From Naganishia liquefaciens (taxonomy: Eukaryota; Basidiomycota; Tremellomycetes; Filobasidiales; Filobasidiaceae), in assembly GCA_013423385.1 (NCBI GenBank), contig BLZA01000010.1, positions 372,001-436,000 on the forward strand: DNA of 64,000 nucleotides. Direction: 5' to 3'. Positions within the stretch are counted from its first letter, which is position 1; each line of letters begins with the position of its first letter. Under the pieces are notes generated by a model. It was not told the DNA's origin. It worked only from the letters and a program-made list of their open reading frames with translations, and did not search any database. Below, piece after piece: positions 24,586 through 36,307 of the stretch. The position numbers were made by a program, and so were the translations under genes.

Positions 24586-25917
24586 CATCGCTCCGCCCAT
24601 CGAGCTGCCCATAGCGACGAGCGCTGTTGAGCACCATGGGCGAGGCTTTCAAGACCTTCTTCAACCAGCCGGGGAAGAGGACGCGAAACTTGGGGGACTT
24701 GCTGGGGCATATACAGGGGCACGTTGCAGCTACCGGGGCACAGTCCGATGCCGTACACGCAACCTGGCGAGAACACGCACAGAAAGCTCTTCACCGGGGA
24801 AACCGTAAAGACCCTAAATAGCTCGACAAAATTTTCCCAGGTTTCAGCGGGTTCACATGATAGCCCAGCTGACTCCCCACATGATCGCTTACGGGACCCC
24901 TCCCGCGAACAATGTTAGACAAGGTTGCCGGAGATGCAGCCTCCCGCTTCCAGACAGCTATTCAGACATCGAAAACAGCTTGCCGGAACGCGCAACGCGG
25001 CGATTCCGCCATCGTGTTTGTTCAATCGCGGTGTTGTACAATAGGTCAAACTGGGTAGCTAATTTCGTGACCATAGGGACACCGGACTGCTGATGATCAT
25101 GACAAGACATTTTTGAACTCACAGATGCGTATCGCTGGAATCGAGGCAGTGAGGAAAGTGGCAGACGAACATTACACGGATGTCGAGCATTGCAATAGCG
25201 AGGGACGTGACGGAACAAGCAAACCAGTTGAAGGGAGGCAAGGGAGTACGCTCCACAGGGCCCCCTGCCTTGGATCAGAACCCGTAGCCCAGACAGGAGG
25301 GTACCAGAAGACCATCTCGCCGAGAGTTTCCCCTGTAGCAGAGCGGTCTATAGTCAGCTCTACGTCTTCCTGCTGTGATCCGCACCGGCGAAATTGGTTG
25401 TCTGTTCTCCCAGTTCTTCCAAAGCCGCTGATTACCTGGTTGACGCAGCTGCACAGCTGGCTCTACGCGCCAGCTGACTTTCTGAAAGGCTGAATCGGGA
25501 AGCGAAAAGTTCCCGCGCTCAACCGCTGGCGATTGCGTCAAGACGAGCTGGCGGAAAGCTGGAGACGCTGTGATGGAAGACCAGCTGCTCGATCGCCGAG
25601 CACCGGAAGCAATACGGCAAAAGCTATTGATCTGGGCTTGCTGGGCACCGGGCTCCCCCTGCGGGGGATCCTGGGGCAAAAAAAGATGACGCGGTTGGCT
25701 ATCCCAACCTGGTTAGCTTTTCTCGTCATTCGTGTGTCAGCATGTACAGCTGCTTGTATTTTCTTAATTTGGCCACGGCATGGCTGTAGACTCCGCGCTT
25801 TTGTTTTGTCCTCTGGCCCCTCAGCGGGGCACGCAGCTGGGGCTGTTCACGTGAGCCGTGGGTTCCCGCAAAGCGCGAGGTGGCCTGTTTTTCCCCTCCT
25901 CAGCTGGTCGCAAGCAG

Positions 25918-25925
25918 GTATATAA
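25918..25925 (+). promoter_or_regulatory. TATA box of the hexose transporter gene
   Basis: The word TATATAAG lies about 157 bases upstream of the start codon, followed by a pyrimidine/CA-rich leader typical of a highly transcribed fungal gene. Confidence 0.65.
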
Positions 25926-26081
25926 GTCTGACTGCCAGCGTACCTGTCCCCCGTCTGCCTCTCCCTACCACAACCACCACATCCGCTCATCAACAACTAG
26001 AGCGTCGCGACACTCGACAGCAACAACTAAAGGCTATAACTTCATTGCGACTGTCTTTTTCTCGCCCTCAGTTCTTCCGTC

Positions 26082-27847
26082 ATGTCGAATCCTCCCTATG
26101 TCCAGGTCATCGAGGCCCCGGTGACCCTCAAGGCCTACCTGATGTGTGCTTTCGCATCCTTCGGAGGTATCTTCTTCGGGTACGATTCCGGTTACATTAA
26201 CGGTGTTCTCGGATCGCGACTTTTCATCGATGCGGTCGAGGGTACTGACGCCACCACCATTCGAGAATCCTACACCTCCCTCATCGTTTCTATCCTGTCC
26301 GCGGGAACCTTCTTCGGCGCCTTGATTGCCGGTGATCTCGCTGATATGATCGGTCGACGTCCCACCATCATTTCCGGATGTCTCATTTACACCGTCGGTG
26401 TCATCGTCCAAATGTTCGCCAACAGGGGTCTGGCGCCTATCGTCGTTGGTCGAGTTGTTGCTGGTCTCGGTGTCGGATTCGTCAGGTAGGCTTTTGCGCA
26501 CTCCGGACCGAAAAATACTGGCAAACTAACCAATTCGCGTGTTTTTCTACCTTTTTCGCCACCGCTCGGTTTTTTTCGCTACCGTTCCTACCGCTTCCCC
26601 ACATTTCGTTTGCACTCAAAAGTGCCATCATTATTTTATACATGAGCGAGATCTGCCCCCGAAAGATCCGAGGAGCGCTGGTTTCCGGTTACCAGTTCGC
26701 CATCACCATCGGATTGATGTTGGCAGCCATCGTCGTCAACTTTACCAAGGACCGATCCGACACGGGCCAGTACCGCATTCCCATCGGTCTGCAGTTCGCT
26801 TGGGGCTTGATCCTTGCCATTGGTTTGTTCTTGCTGCCCGAGTCCCCTCGATACTTCGTCAAGAAGGGCAACCTTGATCGCGCACGAAACGTCCTCGCTC
26901 GACTCCGAGGACAGGACGAGTCGTCGCCTTACATCGAGTCCGAGCTCTCCGAGATTGTCGCCAACGCCGAGTACGAAAAGTCCCTCATGCCCTCCACCAC
27001 CTGGTTCGGACAGTGGGCCGCCTGTTTCTCCGGTTCCGTCTTCAAGGCCAAGTCCAACTTGCGACGAACAATCCTCGGTACCTCGCTCCAGATGATGCAG
27101 CAGTGGACCGGTGTCAACTTCATCTTCTACTACTCGACCACTTTCTTGCAATCAACCGGCGCCATCGATGACCCCTTCCTCACCTCGATGATCTTCACCA
27201 TCGTCAACGTCTGCTCCACCCCCATCTCGTTCTACACCGTCGAGAAGTTCGGTCGACGACCTTTGCTCATTTGGGGTGCTTTTGGCATGTTGATCTGTCA
27301 ATTCATTATCGCCATTGTTGGTGTCACCGTTGGTTTCAACAAGCTCACCACCAACGCCGCTGGCGAGACCGTGGCCCGAAACATCTCGGCCGTCAACACC
27401 CAAGTCGCCTTCATTGCCATCTTCATCTTCTTCTTCGCCTCCACCTGGGGTCCCGGTGCCTGGGTCTTGATCGGTGAAATCTTCCCCTTGCCTATCCGAT
27501 CCCGAGGTGTCGCCTTGTCGACCGCTTCCAACTGGCTCTGGAACACCATCATCGCTGTCATCACCCCTTACATGGTCGGTGAGAACCGAGGAAACTTGCG
27601 ATCTTCCGTCTTCTTCGTCTGGGGTGGTCTTTGCACTGCTGCCTTCGTCTACTCCCTCCTCTTGGTCCCCGAAACCAAGGGTTTGACCTTGGAACAGGTC
27701 GACCAGATGTTCGAAGAGTCCACTCCTCGAACCTCCGCCAAGTGGGTCCCGCACGAGAAGTTCCAGTCCGGTCACTACGAGAACAAGATCGACACTGTCA
27801 ATTCCAACATCGATGGCGAGAAGGCTCACACTGAGACCCGAGTCTAA
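26082..27847 (+). CDS. Hexose transporter, MFS sugar porter family
   Basis: Plasma-membrane sugar:H+ symporter or facilitator of the fungal Hxt/Hxs/Stl group. Twelve hydrophobic segments are visible. Signature motifs: FGGIFFGYDSGYINGVLG in helix 1, DMIGRRPT in the loop 2-3, PESPRYFVKKGNLDRA after helix 6, QQWTGVNFIFYYSTTF in helix 7, EKFGRRPLLIWG in the loop 8-9, and PETKGLTLEQVDQMFEES at the end of helix 12. One intron (26486-26622, 137 nt, longer than most here) joins GFVS|AIIILYMSEI. Length near 540 residues. Codon use is strongly biased (22 of about 26 arginines are CGA), which points to high expression. Substrate preference cannot be read from sequence; glucose is most likely. Confidence 0.95.
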
Positions 27848-28404
27848 AAAGGTCATCGGTTGTGCTTGTGGTTTTGCTAGCATATCAGCATGGGGTAGAG
27901 GTGTGCATTCGCCGCCATCACCCGAGTTGTCACATCATTAGTCCTTTTGTATCGGTAGTCCGGGTTCAAGGCCCGGAATATAATAATGGGTTCATTGTCA
28001 TGTTCTGGTCATTGTTTTGTCCAGTCTGCAGTGCTTTAACTTCGGCGGACACGTCTAGCATGAGGCGCAGAACGCGTTAGAACCTAAAAGCCTGTTCGCG
28101 CGATCCGGCTCCATGCCCCGAATAGTATATCCAGGCTCTACTCTACAAAGCGAAAAGTTCAAAGAACGTCTTGAGGCTTCGCTGGAGAGAAACTTCCCCT
28201 GAAATGCACGGCAGGCACAAGAGCTCGGAGCAGGTCGAGTGTGATCAGTGAATTTGAAAAGAACGGCCAAAAGCCCGAGAACGGTTGCGGAAGGGCCAAG
28301 TAAACCAATCTGTGTGTGCAAAAACAATTCATGCTCAAGACTGCTATTACAACATTCCGCTGACCCAAGGCGCGAGCCACATCATTACCATTTTTAACTT
28401 GTTA
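27848..28404. other. Convergent intergenic, transporter and U2AF1 3' ends
   Basis: The 3' UTRs of two converging genes. A tRNA T-arm-like hairpin at 27959-27975 has no matching acceptor or D arm. No gene. Confidence 0.5.
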
Positions 28405-29352
28405 CTACATGCCCGGCCTCCAGCTCTCTCCATCCCCGCCGGATGGTTGCCATCCACCGGATCCTCCATCTTGAGCCGCCTGCAAGCTCGGCGGAACCCA
28501 ACCGAGGTTGCTCGTTGGTGGCAAGTTGGGCGCATCTCCGCCTCTGCCTCCGCCACCTGCCGCTGCAGCTTGTTTGCGTCGTTCGAGACGCTGTGAGTAT
28601 TCGAGAGACTTCTCGAGGGATTTTGTTGGATGGGAGAGGTGCATAAAGTTGCAGAAACTGGGAAATAGTTGTCAGTCGGGAACCATGCGATACACCTCAT
28701 CCTCAACTTACCCTCCTCTCGTGCATTCACCCATTTCGTTCTGACGACAACAAGCCTCTCTGAAGTCGGTCACGGGAGAAAGTTCCGCATACAGAGGTTT
28801 ACCTGCGAGTTTCTCGTGTCAGCTCCAGTTTCGAGTCGCGATCCAAGGTCTGACATACCTGCATACCACCGGTTGTTCAAGTCATCCACAGCCTTTTGCG
28901 CCTCTGCCTCCCACTCATACCGTGCGTACACATTCCCCAGCAAATGATCTCCAACATTATCACAGACGTGCATCTCCTGCAGATTCCCGTACTTCGCCAA
29001 ACCGCAGTAAAAATCTTCAAAGAACCTATCAAAGTCTGCCTGCAAGTCCTCCTTGGAAACCTCGATGCCCTGATGCGAGGGGTTGCGGTAGACGTTGGGC
29101 AGAAGGATCGTCTGCGAAAAAGGCGGTTTGATGTGCTTTCTGGAGCATCGGTCTCCGTGTCGGCATGCTCCGATCTGCGTGACGATGATATCGGTCAGGG
29201 AAAGGTTCTTCATCCGTAGCTCGAATACTCACCTTGTAGTAGAAGGAACAGTTGACTCTGTCCTGTTCGGTACCGCTGAGAAGAGACGTTAGTTCGCGGC
29301 GCAAAACAATGATCGAGGCGACTTACAAGATGTTTGCGAGATGCGACGCCAT
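28405..29352 (-). CDS. U2AF1: U2 snRNP auxiliary factor small subunit (U2AF35)
   Basis: Recognises the AG of 3' splice sites together with the large U2AF subunit and the U2 snRNP. MASHLANIF, GTEQDRVNCSFYYK and IGACRHGDRCSRKH, each on its own exon, form the N-terminus and first CCCH zinc finger. The atypical RRM (UHM) follows, with ILLPNVYRNPSH, EDLQADFDRFFEDFY and GNVYARYEWEAEAQKAVDDL. The second zinc finger and a glycine-rich tail (AAAAGGGGRGG, ending WRPGM) replace the animal RS domain. Exon joins restore a sequence very close to animal U2AF1. Retention of this factor fits a genome with many introns, each needing 3' AG recognition. The gene is divergent from DBP5 over 293 bases. Confidence 0.95.
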
Positions 29353-29645
29353 GTTATCTACGCGACTTTGTTGGTGTACGATGTGTTACTGCCTAGCCAC
29401 GGCAGCGAAGTATATATCCTCGGCAAGCCTTGCCACCTTTGTCATCAAACGTCTGCCTCGTACTCTAGCAACTTCGCAACCAAGTGGGCTCCTCATGGCC
29501 ATATCACGTGCCCCCGGGCAAATGGCTTACGTAACTTGGTTCTTGGGTCAATCGACTTTCCACTGCGTCACAGGCATAGTCATGGATTCGTGCTCCTGCC
29601 AGATTGAAAGACCATTGCGCCAAGGTTTTGACCTGACTACCCACA
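29353..29645. promoter_or_regulatory. Shared divergent promoter U2AF1/DBP5
   Basis: 293 bases between two outward start codons. A TATATA word at about 29410-29415 lies roughly 60 bases upstream of the U2AF1 start. The pairing of a splicing factor with an mRNA export helicase suggests possible co-expression (inference). Confidence 0.55.
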
Positions 29646-31649
29646 ATGTCTGCCGAAGACTTGACCAATCTCAAGATCTCCGAAGATTCCGGCGCTGCGC
29701 CGGCAGGAGCTGTAGCGGGTGCCTCAAACGACATGTCGATCAAGGGCGAAGGTGCTTCGGCGACAGGTTCGGCAGTCCAGGAGCAACCTCAAGGTAAGTC
29801 CAGATCTGCAATGAGAAGGCGCTGCAACTCATGTGCCTCGCATTCAGAAGCAGAGATGGGACAAGAAGGAGCAGGCAAGTGGCTCCGAGCGCGACCTGAG
29901 GAGATCCGCAGCTGATTTAGATATATGCCTTCCACAGAAGAGCAACGACTGCTGGCATCGAGCTACGAAGTGAATGTAAGTAATCCGTCCAGCTGGCTCC
30001 AAGATCCTGTAAGCTCACAATGCATCCATGCAGGTCACGCTCGCAGATCAGCAAGCCGACCCGAATTCCCCATTATACTCTGCGAAGACATTTGAAGATC
30101 TCGGCTTGTGCGTCTTGCGGCAAACGCATTCTTACATCTCACTCACTCTGCTTGCGATACAGACATCCGAATCTCTTGAAGGGACTTTATGCCATGAAAT
30201 TCTCAAAGCCTTCCAAGATTCAGGAAAAGGCTTTGCCATTGCTGCTTTCCGACCCGTAAGTCCTTGTTTTATGAGAATGTCATTTTAGCTCACGGTGACC
30301 CCGCACAGACCGACGAACATGATTGCGCAATCTCAGTCAGGAACGGGAAAGACTGCTGCCTTCAGTCTGACCATGCTCAGCCGTATATCTTACGACTTGC
30401 AACAACCGCAGGTACGGGCCTAGGCAACCTCAGGAACTATCTGAAACTGATGCTATTTCTCAGGCAATTTGCCTCGCTCCGTCCCGAGAGCTCGCTCGTC
30501 AGATCCTCGACGTCATCAACCGTATGGGTCAATTCACACCCATGAAGACATTCCTTGCCGTCAAGGAATCATGGAACCGGGACACCCGCGTAGACGCCCA
30601 GATCATCGTGGGAACGCCTGGAACGGTGATGGACATGATCGCGAAGCGCGTGCTGCCGATCAAGGAGGTCAAGGTGCTCGTGCTGGACGAGGCTGATGAG
30701 ATGATGGATTTGCAAGGCCTGGGCGATCAGACGCTGAGAATAAAGAAGTAAGTTAACCTCACCTGTCAGACACGATTTCTTTTCTCACGACACTCTCGCT
30801 ATCAGAATGCTTCCGCCAAGTACGCAGACGCTCTTGTTCTCTGCCACTTTTCCGGACAAAGTTGTTGCCTTTTCTCAAAAGTTTGCACCAAACGCGAACC
30901 AGATTCGATTGAAGCAGGAGGAACTCAGTGTTGAGGGCATTAAGCAGTTCTTCATGGACTGCGCAGACAACGAAGCAAAGTATGACGTCTTGCTGGAGAT
31001 CTATAACCTTTTGACTGTCGGACAGAGTATCATCTTCTGCCGTGTACGTCCGACCTCTGACAGCGGGGCGCAACTAGAAGCTGATCAAGCTGATCGTTCT
31101 ATCAGAAACGAGACACCGCAGACGAAATTGCGGCACGAATGACGGCAGATGGTCATTCCGTCGCTTCGCTGCACGGCAGCAAAGACTCTGGCGACCGAGA
31201 CGCCATCATTGACGGATTCAGAGAGGGCAAGACCAAGGTCCTGATTACCACGAATGTTATTGCTCGGGGTATCGATATCTCGCAAGTGACAATGGTCATC
31301 AACTATGATATCCCAACTACTGGATTCGGTGGTCAAGCTCACGCCGATACAGAGACGTACTTGCATCGAGTCGGTGAGTCTTACTCGATGCAGAGCACTG
31401 CGTGGCGCTAATCTGGCGATACAGGTCGAACGGGTCGATTCGGTCGACAGGGAGTCGCAATCAACTTTATCAGCGATGCTAACTCGTTCAAATGGGTCCA
31501 AGAATTGCAAGAGGATCTTGGAGTGGAGATCACTGCGGTCAAGACTCAAGATTACGAAGAGATGGAAAAGGTACGTCTCAGCAATCCGAAGACTGCTGAT
31601 ACTGACGCTCGAGCTTTTCCAGATTCTCAAGAGCATCCTTAAGTCATGA
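29646..31649 (+). CDS. DBP5: DEAD-box ATP-dependent RNA helicase Dbp5 (Rat8)
   Basis: Remodels mRNPs at the cytoplasmic face of the nuclear pore to finish mRNA export, with Gle1/IP6 as activators. The Dbp5-specific segment [20 protein letters not shown] precedes the Q motif (KTFEDLGL ... [14 protein letters not shown]). Motif I is in [11 protein letters not shown] ([10 protein letters not shown] after splicing), Ia [11 protein letters not shown] (DEAD) [51 protein letters not shown], and [15 protein letters not shown]. The C-terminus is [12 protein letters not shown]. Around nine introns. The first intron after EQPQ joins in a phase that I could not reconcile with the lysine-rich second exon near 29850-29880, so the N-terminal exons need transcript evidence. 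The family call is certain. Confidence 0.95.
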
Positions 31650-31726
31650 TTCGATCGCGAATAGCGGAAAATCACGCAGATCTAATGTGCCAGAGATGCG
31701 GATGTTGTATGCTATAGTGATGCTGA

Positions 31727-33167
31727 CTACTCGTCCTCCTTCTCGACCGATCCTTGCTCTTGTGCCTCGACCGTCTTTACAGCGTGTTCAAGAATAAGAG
31801 ACAGCATACGCGAGTCTGTAGAATCGGCGGACAGTGGTTGAGCCTTCGCTACCTGCGTTTCTGAAGCTGCCGAGGCGGATTCCGGCATCGTCCGGTAGAG
31901 CCACTCGTTGAGATTGCTGTATAATTTCTCAGGTGATGCATATAAGGCCAGACTGAAGAGATCCCCGAATCAATGTTTGATGCCCCGGAAATAGACGGGA
32001 AACGTACAGTCCTCTCTGTCCTAATGCTATGCGACGTTCCTCTATTGTGAGTGTGCTCAAGTCACTACTTCTCCGCAAGAGCGCATCGTCTTCCTTCAAC
32101 CAGCTAGAGATTGAAATGGATAAGCTTCAGCAAAAGGACCCGACCTTTCGAACTCACTCGAGCCTGTTTTGCAATCGCCGTTTGAGCCAGAATGTGGGTG
32201 CAAAGTTGCCGAGGTCAAGTGCTCTGCAGAGACCGTTGACCTCTATGCTATCGAGTCCCTGAACATTCTTCGGGAGAATGGCCTGTGATATATGCTTGAT
32301 ATGCTTGCCCAGGGAGAGAAGTGCCCGCCGACGTTGTTCTTCTTCGGCTGACTTGATTCGCAATGTTTGAGAGGGTAGGATGGTTGTGCTCGGTAACATC
32401 CACGGTGAATAGAGCACCATCAAAGGTATCAATTCCTCTACCGTAGCGAAAAGCAGAACGAAGGGCACCAGGCGAATCAGGTCCCCCTGCGTCCTTTCGA
32501 TAAACCGCAACTCTCTCCGTGTCAAATCCCAACCTTCCGTCCTCCGCCCCTTCTGCAGTGTCCGCATGTCCATAAAGTTCGTCCGCAGCAGCTTAATTCC
32601 GGACCAATAGAACTTGAAAAGCTGTTTGGCGCGAAAGTATAATATGCGGAACTTGTTTGTGATCTCGGGTCCCGGAGCTTGAACGTGACCGGCTCTTTCG
32701 GCCTCGAGGTAGTCGGCGATGGCTTCACGGACGGTTGAGCTTGCTGCGGGAGGTGCATTCGGATGCGGTGAATCGAGAGCAGATGGTGGGAGGAATGGCA
32801 CGGCGCTGGGTGATATTTCTGGTCGAACGAGTGCTGAAGTCGACTTTGCTGTTTCAGACGGAATAGGTGTCTGTGAAAGGTGAGAAGTGGTAGCTGGCGG
32901 GACATCCTCCTCCTCTTCTTTTGGTTTGAGGTTTGCCTGACTTTGCGAATAGTCTCGGACCTGATGTTGCTGAGCTGAGAACGACCGCCGACGTAGTCGT
33001 CTCCGCACAATTGCTGTCGAGTCGGTAACCGCACAAGACAGCAACCGGCGCTCTGATGGTATTGTTACGCATTGTGGTTGCTGTAGATGCACTCTCGCAA
33101 TGGAAGGAATGCTGCACCGGGGACTCGACACCGTCAAGCGTGTGAGAGCGCGACCTGACGAAAGCAT
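31727..33167 (-). CDS. LETM1-like mitochondrial inner-membrane protein
   Basis: LETM1/Mdm38 proteins anchor ribosomes to the inner membrane and influence K+/H+ exchange. The N-terminus is basic and Ser-rich with almost no acids (MLSSGRALTRLTVSSPRCS), a likely presequence. A low-complexity linker is followed by the LETM1 core: ELRFIERTQGDLIRLVPF, one membrane segment (VLLFATVEELIPLMVLY), SPWMLPSTTILPSQ, and the ribosome-binding-like helices (SIEVNGLCRALDLGNFAPTFW). Two further exons add LTIEERRIALGQRGLL and a C-terminal acidic tail ending EKEDE. About 440 residues, shorter than Mdm38 and without its EF-hand or coiled-coil end. It is tail to tail with DBP5 (77 bases apart). Confidence 0.88.
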
Positions 33168-33749
33168 GACGACCGTTGCCCCAAACGTTGCGTTCTTCGT
33201 TCCCTGTGCCGTTGACTGGATGGATTACTGTTTCCGGCGAACGCTGATAGCAGCCATACTTCGTATTGTGGGGATATGTGGGATTATCGATGCCTGTCAA
33301 TTGCTGTCCAACCCGATGTAAATCTCGTCCCGAACGAGGACAAAGTTCTTCGGCATTCCGCTCGAAAGTCACCTAGGCCGGTCGATCACTCCAAATCGCC
33401 CACAAGGCCGACGAAGCCAACTTTCCGCCCAGGCGGGTTCTCAGTCACGTGATGGACAAAGGGCAATGCCCGTCACCGCTCGTGAACGGTCAAGTTGTGT
33501 GCTCTGGTGTATATTGCCATTCACAATAGAAACGGCTGCAAATTCGTGGAGAGGGGAGCAAGTTGGATTGGTCATGGATACCTTGCCAAAATTAGATGAG
33601 AATTGCTTTGCGTTTTTTCTTTTCACGTTAAAAGGATACAACTGGTTCTCCGAGCATGCATATCGATCCGTGAAGATCTGGGGTTCTCGCCTGCTTTCTC
33701 TTCTTGCAAAACGTCGTCAAAAGTGTCGTCTTTGGCCGCTTTAAAGCGC
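33168..33749. other. Intergenic, LETM1-like promoter and FDH 3' end
   Basis: No gene seen. AT-rich pyrimidine tract near 33598-33640. Confidence 0.5.
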
Positions 33750-35159
33750 TCAGGCTTTACCGTCCGTTCGAACTTCTTCCTTTTTCTCGGCTGCTTTCGA
33801 GTCACGCTGTCCGTACGCCTTGGAGACGTAGTCGCCGTTCTCGACTATCAAGTTGGCAGGGTCTTGCGGCTTGCCGGTCAAGTAGTTTTCGAGAATCTTC
33901 TTGGTTCCTACAGTGCGCGAGGATCAGCTGAAGAGCCCCAGGTGCACGCTTCTCACGCAAGCAAGACTCACCCTCACTGTATCGGATCTGAGCGTCAATT
34001 GTCGTACCGGACATGTGGGGGACCATTCCGTTGCCGCCTCCCAAGGGATGCCTCATTTTCCTCCAAGGGTGATCCGCAGGGGCAGGCTGCACATTCCATA
34101 CGTCTCCCGCATACCCGCCAAGTTGTCCCGACTCGAGCGCATCCGCAACCGCCTGGGCGTCACAGATGGCGCCCCGTGCAGTATTGACGAGCCATGCGCC
34201 GGGCTTCATTTTGGAAATGAGTTCCTTGTTGAACAGCCCCCGAGTCTTCTCATGCAAGGGGCAATTGACTGTGACGATGTCGCACTGGGAGACCATATCC
34301 TCGAGGGACTCGACCCGGCGCACTTTGATTGCCTTGGCGGCAGTCTCGGGAAGCGGAGCGTAGTCAAAGTACAACAATTCCTGAAGAAGCCAAATGTGAG
34401 CGTGCAAGTCGCGATGGATCAGCAGGCGAGCTCACCTTGCAGTCAAACGGCATCAACCTCTGCAGGACCCGGTAGCCAATTCGACCGGCACCGACTGTTC
34501 CAACTACCTTGTTCTGCTCGTGCGATGGGTCAGTATGTCTCAAAATATCGTTATCTCCCTACTGACCTCGAGATCGAAAGAGTGTCGTGCCATGGGAGCG
34601 ACATCCCAGCCGCCGCCCATGATCTGCTCGTGCGCTACGGAGGGATTATCAGAACACGCTGCATTTTGACTATAAAGTACATACCGGGAGTATAGTTTCG
34701 GACGAGGAGCAAAATGGACATGACGACATGCTCGGCGACGGAGACAACGTTGGACCCGGAAACCTCGATGACAGTGATGTTCCTTTCGTTGGCAGCGTTC
34801 AAGTCGATGTGATCGCTTCCGACACCAGCCGTGATACAAAGCTTTAGATTCTTGGCCGTCGAAAGGATCTCCTTCGTAAGGTATCCCGGGTGGAACGGTG
34901 CTAGTTTTGACGCCGGGATTAGCCTAAGGAAGATAACAGTACCTCTGCTTATCGACTTACTCGTGATCAAGACCTCGGCATCCACGATGTGCTTTCGGAA
35001 CTCGCTGCCTTCGCCCTCCTTGTCGGCTGTGGCTACGAGCTCGTGTCCTTGGTCCTTGAGCCAGTTGGCAATACCGAGCTTGTTCTGAATAGTTCCGAGC
35101 AGTCGAGGCTCCTCTTCCGCAGCCTTCCCGCCGTCGTAGAGAACGAGTAAAACCTTCAT
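33750..35159 (-). CDS. FDH1: NAD-dependent formate dehydrogenase
   Basis: Oxidises formate to CO2 with NAD+, in the cytosol; used in formate and oxalate detoxification or C1 metabolism. The start [18 protein letters not shown] is the normal FDH N-terminus without a presequence. Diagnostic segments: [32 protein letters not shown], the NAD motif [28 protein letters not shown] with the catalytic Arg, [13 protein letters not shown], and [19 protein letters not shown] with the catalytic His. After YGQRD the reading frame runs about 16 residues further (Lys/Glu-rich, ending RTDGKA), a longer tail than most yeast FDHs. Five or so introns. A TATA element lies about 105 bases upstream. Confidence 0.96.
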
Positions 35160-36307
35160 GGTGCGTGTGTGCTGGAATGTGATTGGCAGTGAAGTTGTCA
35201 ATACGCGGTTGCCATCAACCTGAGTGATTGTACTCGAGTCGAATGGGCTACCTGTGGCGGCTTTATATACTCATTGAGAACGACTTGATGAATCATCCCC
35301 CTTGATGATATAACGGCCGTCTAGTCGTTGTCTAGGCTGCTCATGTTGAGGGTCTCGCGCAAAGCCGACAGCCTGAAAGGTAATGCCTCCACAGGGTCGT
35401 CAGCTGTTAGAAACAACGCTTCAGTGAATCTAGCAGGTCGGTCCAGCGTTGTGGCTGCGCATGACTCATGCATGCCAGTTGCAAGACGCAACGGCCGAGA
35501 CTGCTCTGCTTCGCTCGGCATCGTGCCCTGGTAGTCCACCACGGTGCCGAATTCGCAAGCTTTGGCACCCCAGCTTGAATCTCAAATCCTTCTTAGCTGT
35601 TCCTCGCAACTAGCTCGAATCCGCTCTCGGATCTCCATATTCCCGGTCAAGGAACAAAAAGCAGCCTTGCGCATGACGCGCTGGGATAGGTAGCTGGATA
35701 GGTACTGGATTGCTTTGCTGCCGAGGATAGCTACCGGATTCGACTTTCGTACGAGAAGTATTGGCCCCGCAAAATGAGGTGGAGGCAGGGAATTGCGCAC
35801 GCGGAGACCCCGGAGGCGAGGGTATAGCAATCACACTGTCGCGCTTTCAAGAACATGTCGCGAGGAAAGGATTCTTGCTGCCACATCGATAATTCTGTAG
35901 AGGCCGGCAATGGTCCGTTCAATTTCAGGTGCGCTCAAGACTCCAAGATTGGGCAGACGACCTGCTTAAGGTTTGAGGTATCCAAACCGCACGCATTATC
36001 ATCAGCATCGATATCAGATATACGGTAAGATTCAGTATATGAGCGATTATTTGCACCTCCCGCCACCAGTACGATGTCCGGGACAGAATCTTATCGCAAG
36101 ACTGCCTGTGACAGCGAAGGGAACCCTTGCAGAACGACTTGGCATGCCTCAACAAGAAATTTTCTGAAGCAGACCGCCTGCCACTATCTAGCACGCTACA
36201 CGGTACTCGTCCCGGAATCACTCCCCTTTTCAGATTTATGACGACTTCCGCGTACATCGCATATTTTTCGTCTGTTCCTCCTTGAAACAATCACAGCCAC
36301 GATCCCC
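35160..36307. other. Intergenic, FDH promoter region
   Basis: 1.15 kb with no recognisable gene. Near its left end is a minus-strand TATA word (35262-35269). The remainder holds only short open frames without features. Confidence 0.5.
35262..35269 (-). promoter_or_regulatory. TATA box of FDH1
   Basis: TATATAAA on the minus strand, about 105 bases before the start codon. Confidence 0.6.

Larger units (their letters stand above)
23638..26081. other. Long intergenic region, promoter of the hexose transporter
   Basis: 2.4 kb with no gene I can support. It contains at least ten CAGCTG palindromes (23991, 24273, 24866, 25446, 25454, 25471, 25582, 25747, 25834, 25901). It also holds a cluster of CATG-centred E-box-like words at 24284-24345, a 24-base near-palindrome at 24562-24585, GCGGGG/CCCCT-type words near 25660 and 25824, and a TATA box at its right end. 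The open frame of about 190 codons at 24236-24808 lacks an ATG at its 5' end and shows no protein-like features. Confidence 0.6.

Noticed and set aside
24236-24808. Plus-strand open frame of about 190 codons in the long promoter
   Set aside because: No ATG at its 5' end, Cys/His/Pro-rich low-complexity translation, overlapping open frames on the other strand and no splice-compatible neighbours.
25336-25347. Word resembling a tRNA A-box (TAGCNNAGCGGT-like)
   Set aside because: No B-box within 100 bases and no cloverleaf can be drawn.
27152-27883. Minus-strand open frame of 243 codons
   Set aside because: Antisense to the hexose transporter; a Gly/Asp-rich shadow caused by its codon bias.
27959-27975. 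tRNA T-arm-like hairpin (CCGGG, TTCAA-containing loop, CCCGG) after the hexose transporter
   Set aside because: No acceptor-stem partner, D arm or A-box at the right distance upstream; most likely a 3' UTR hairpin.
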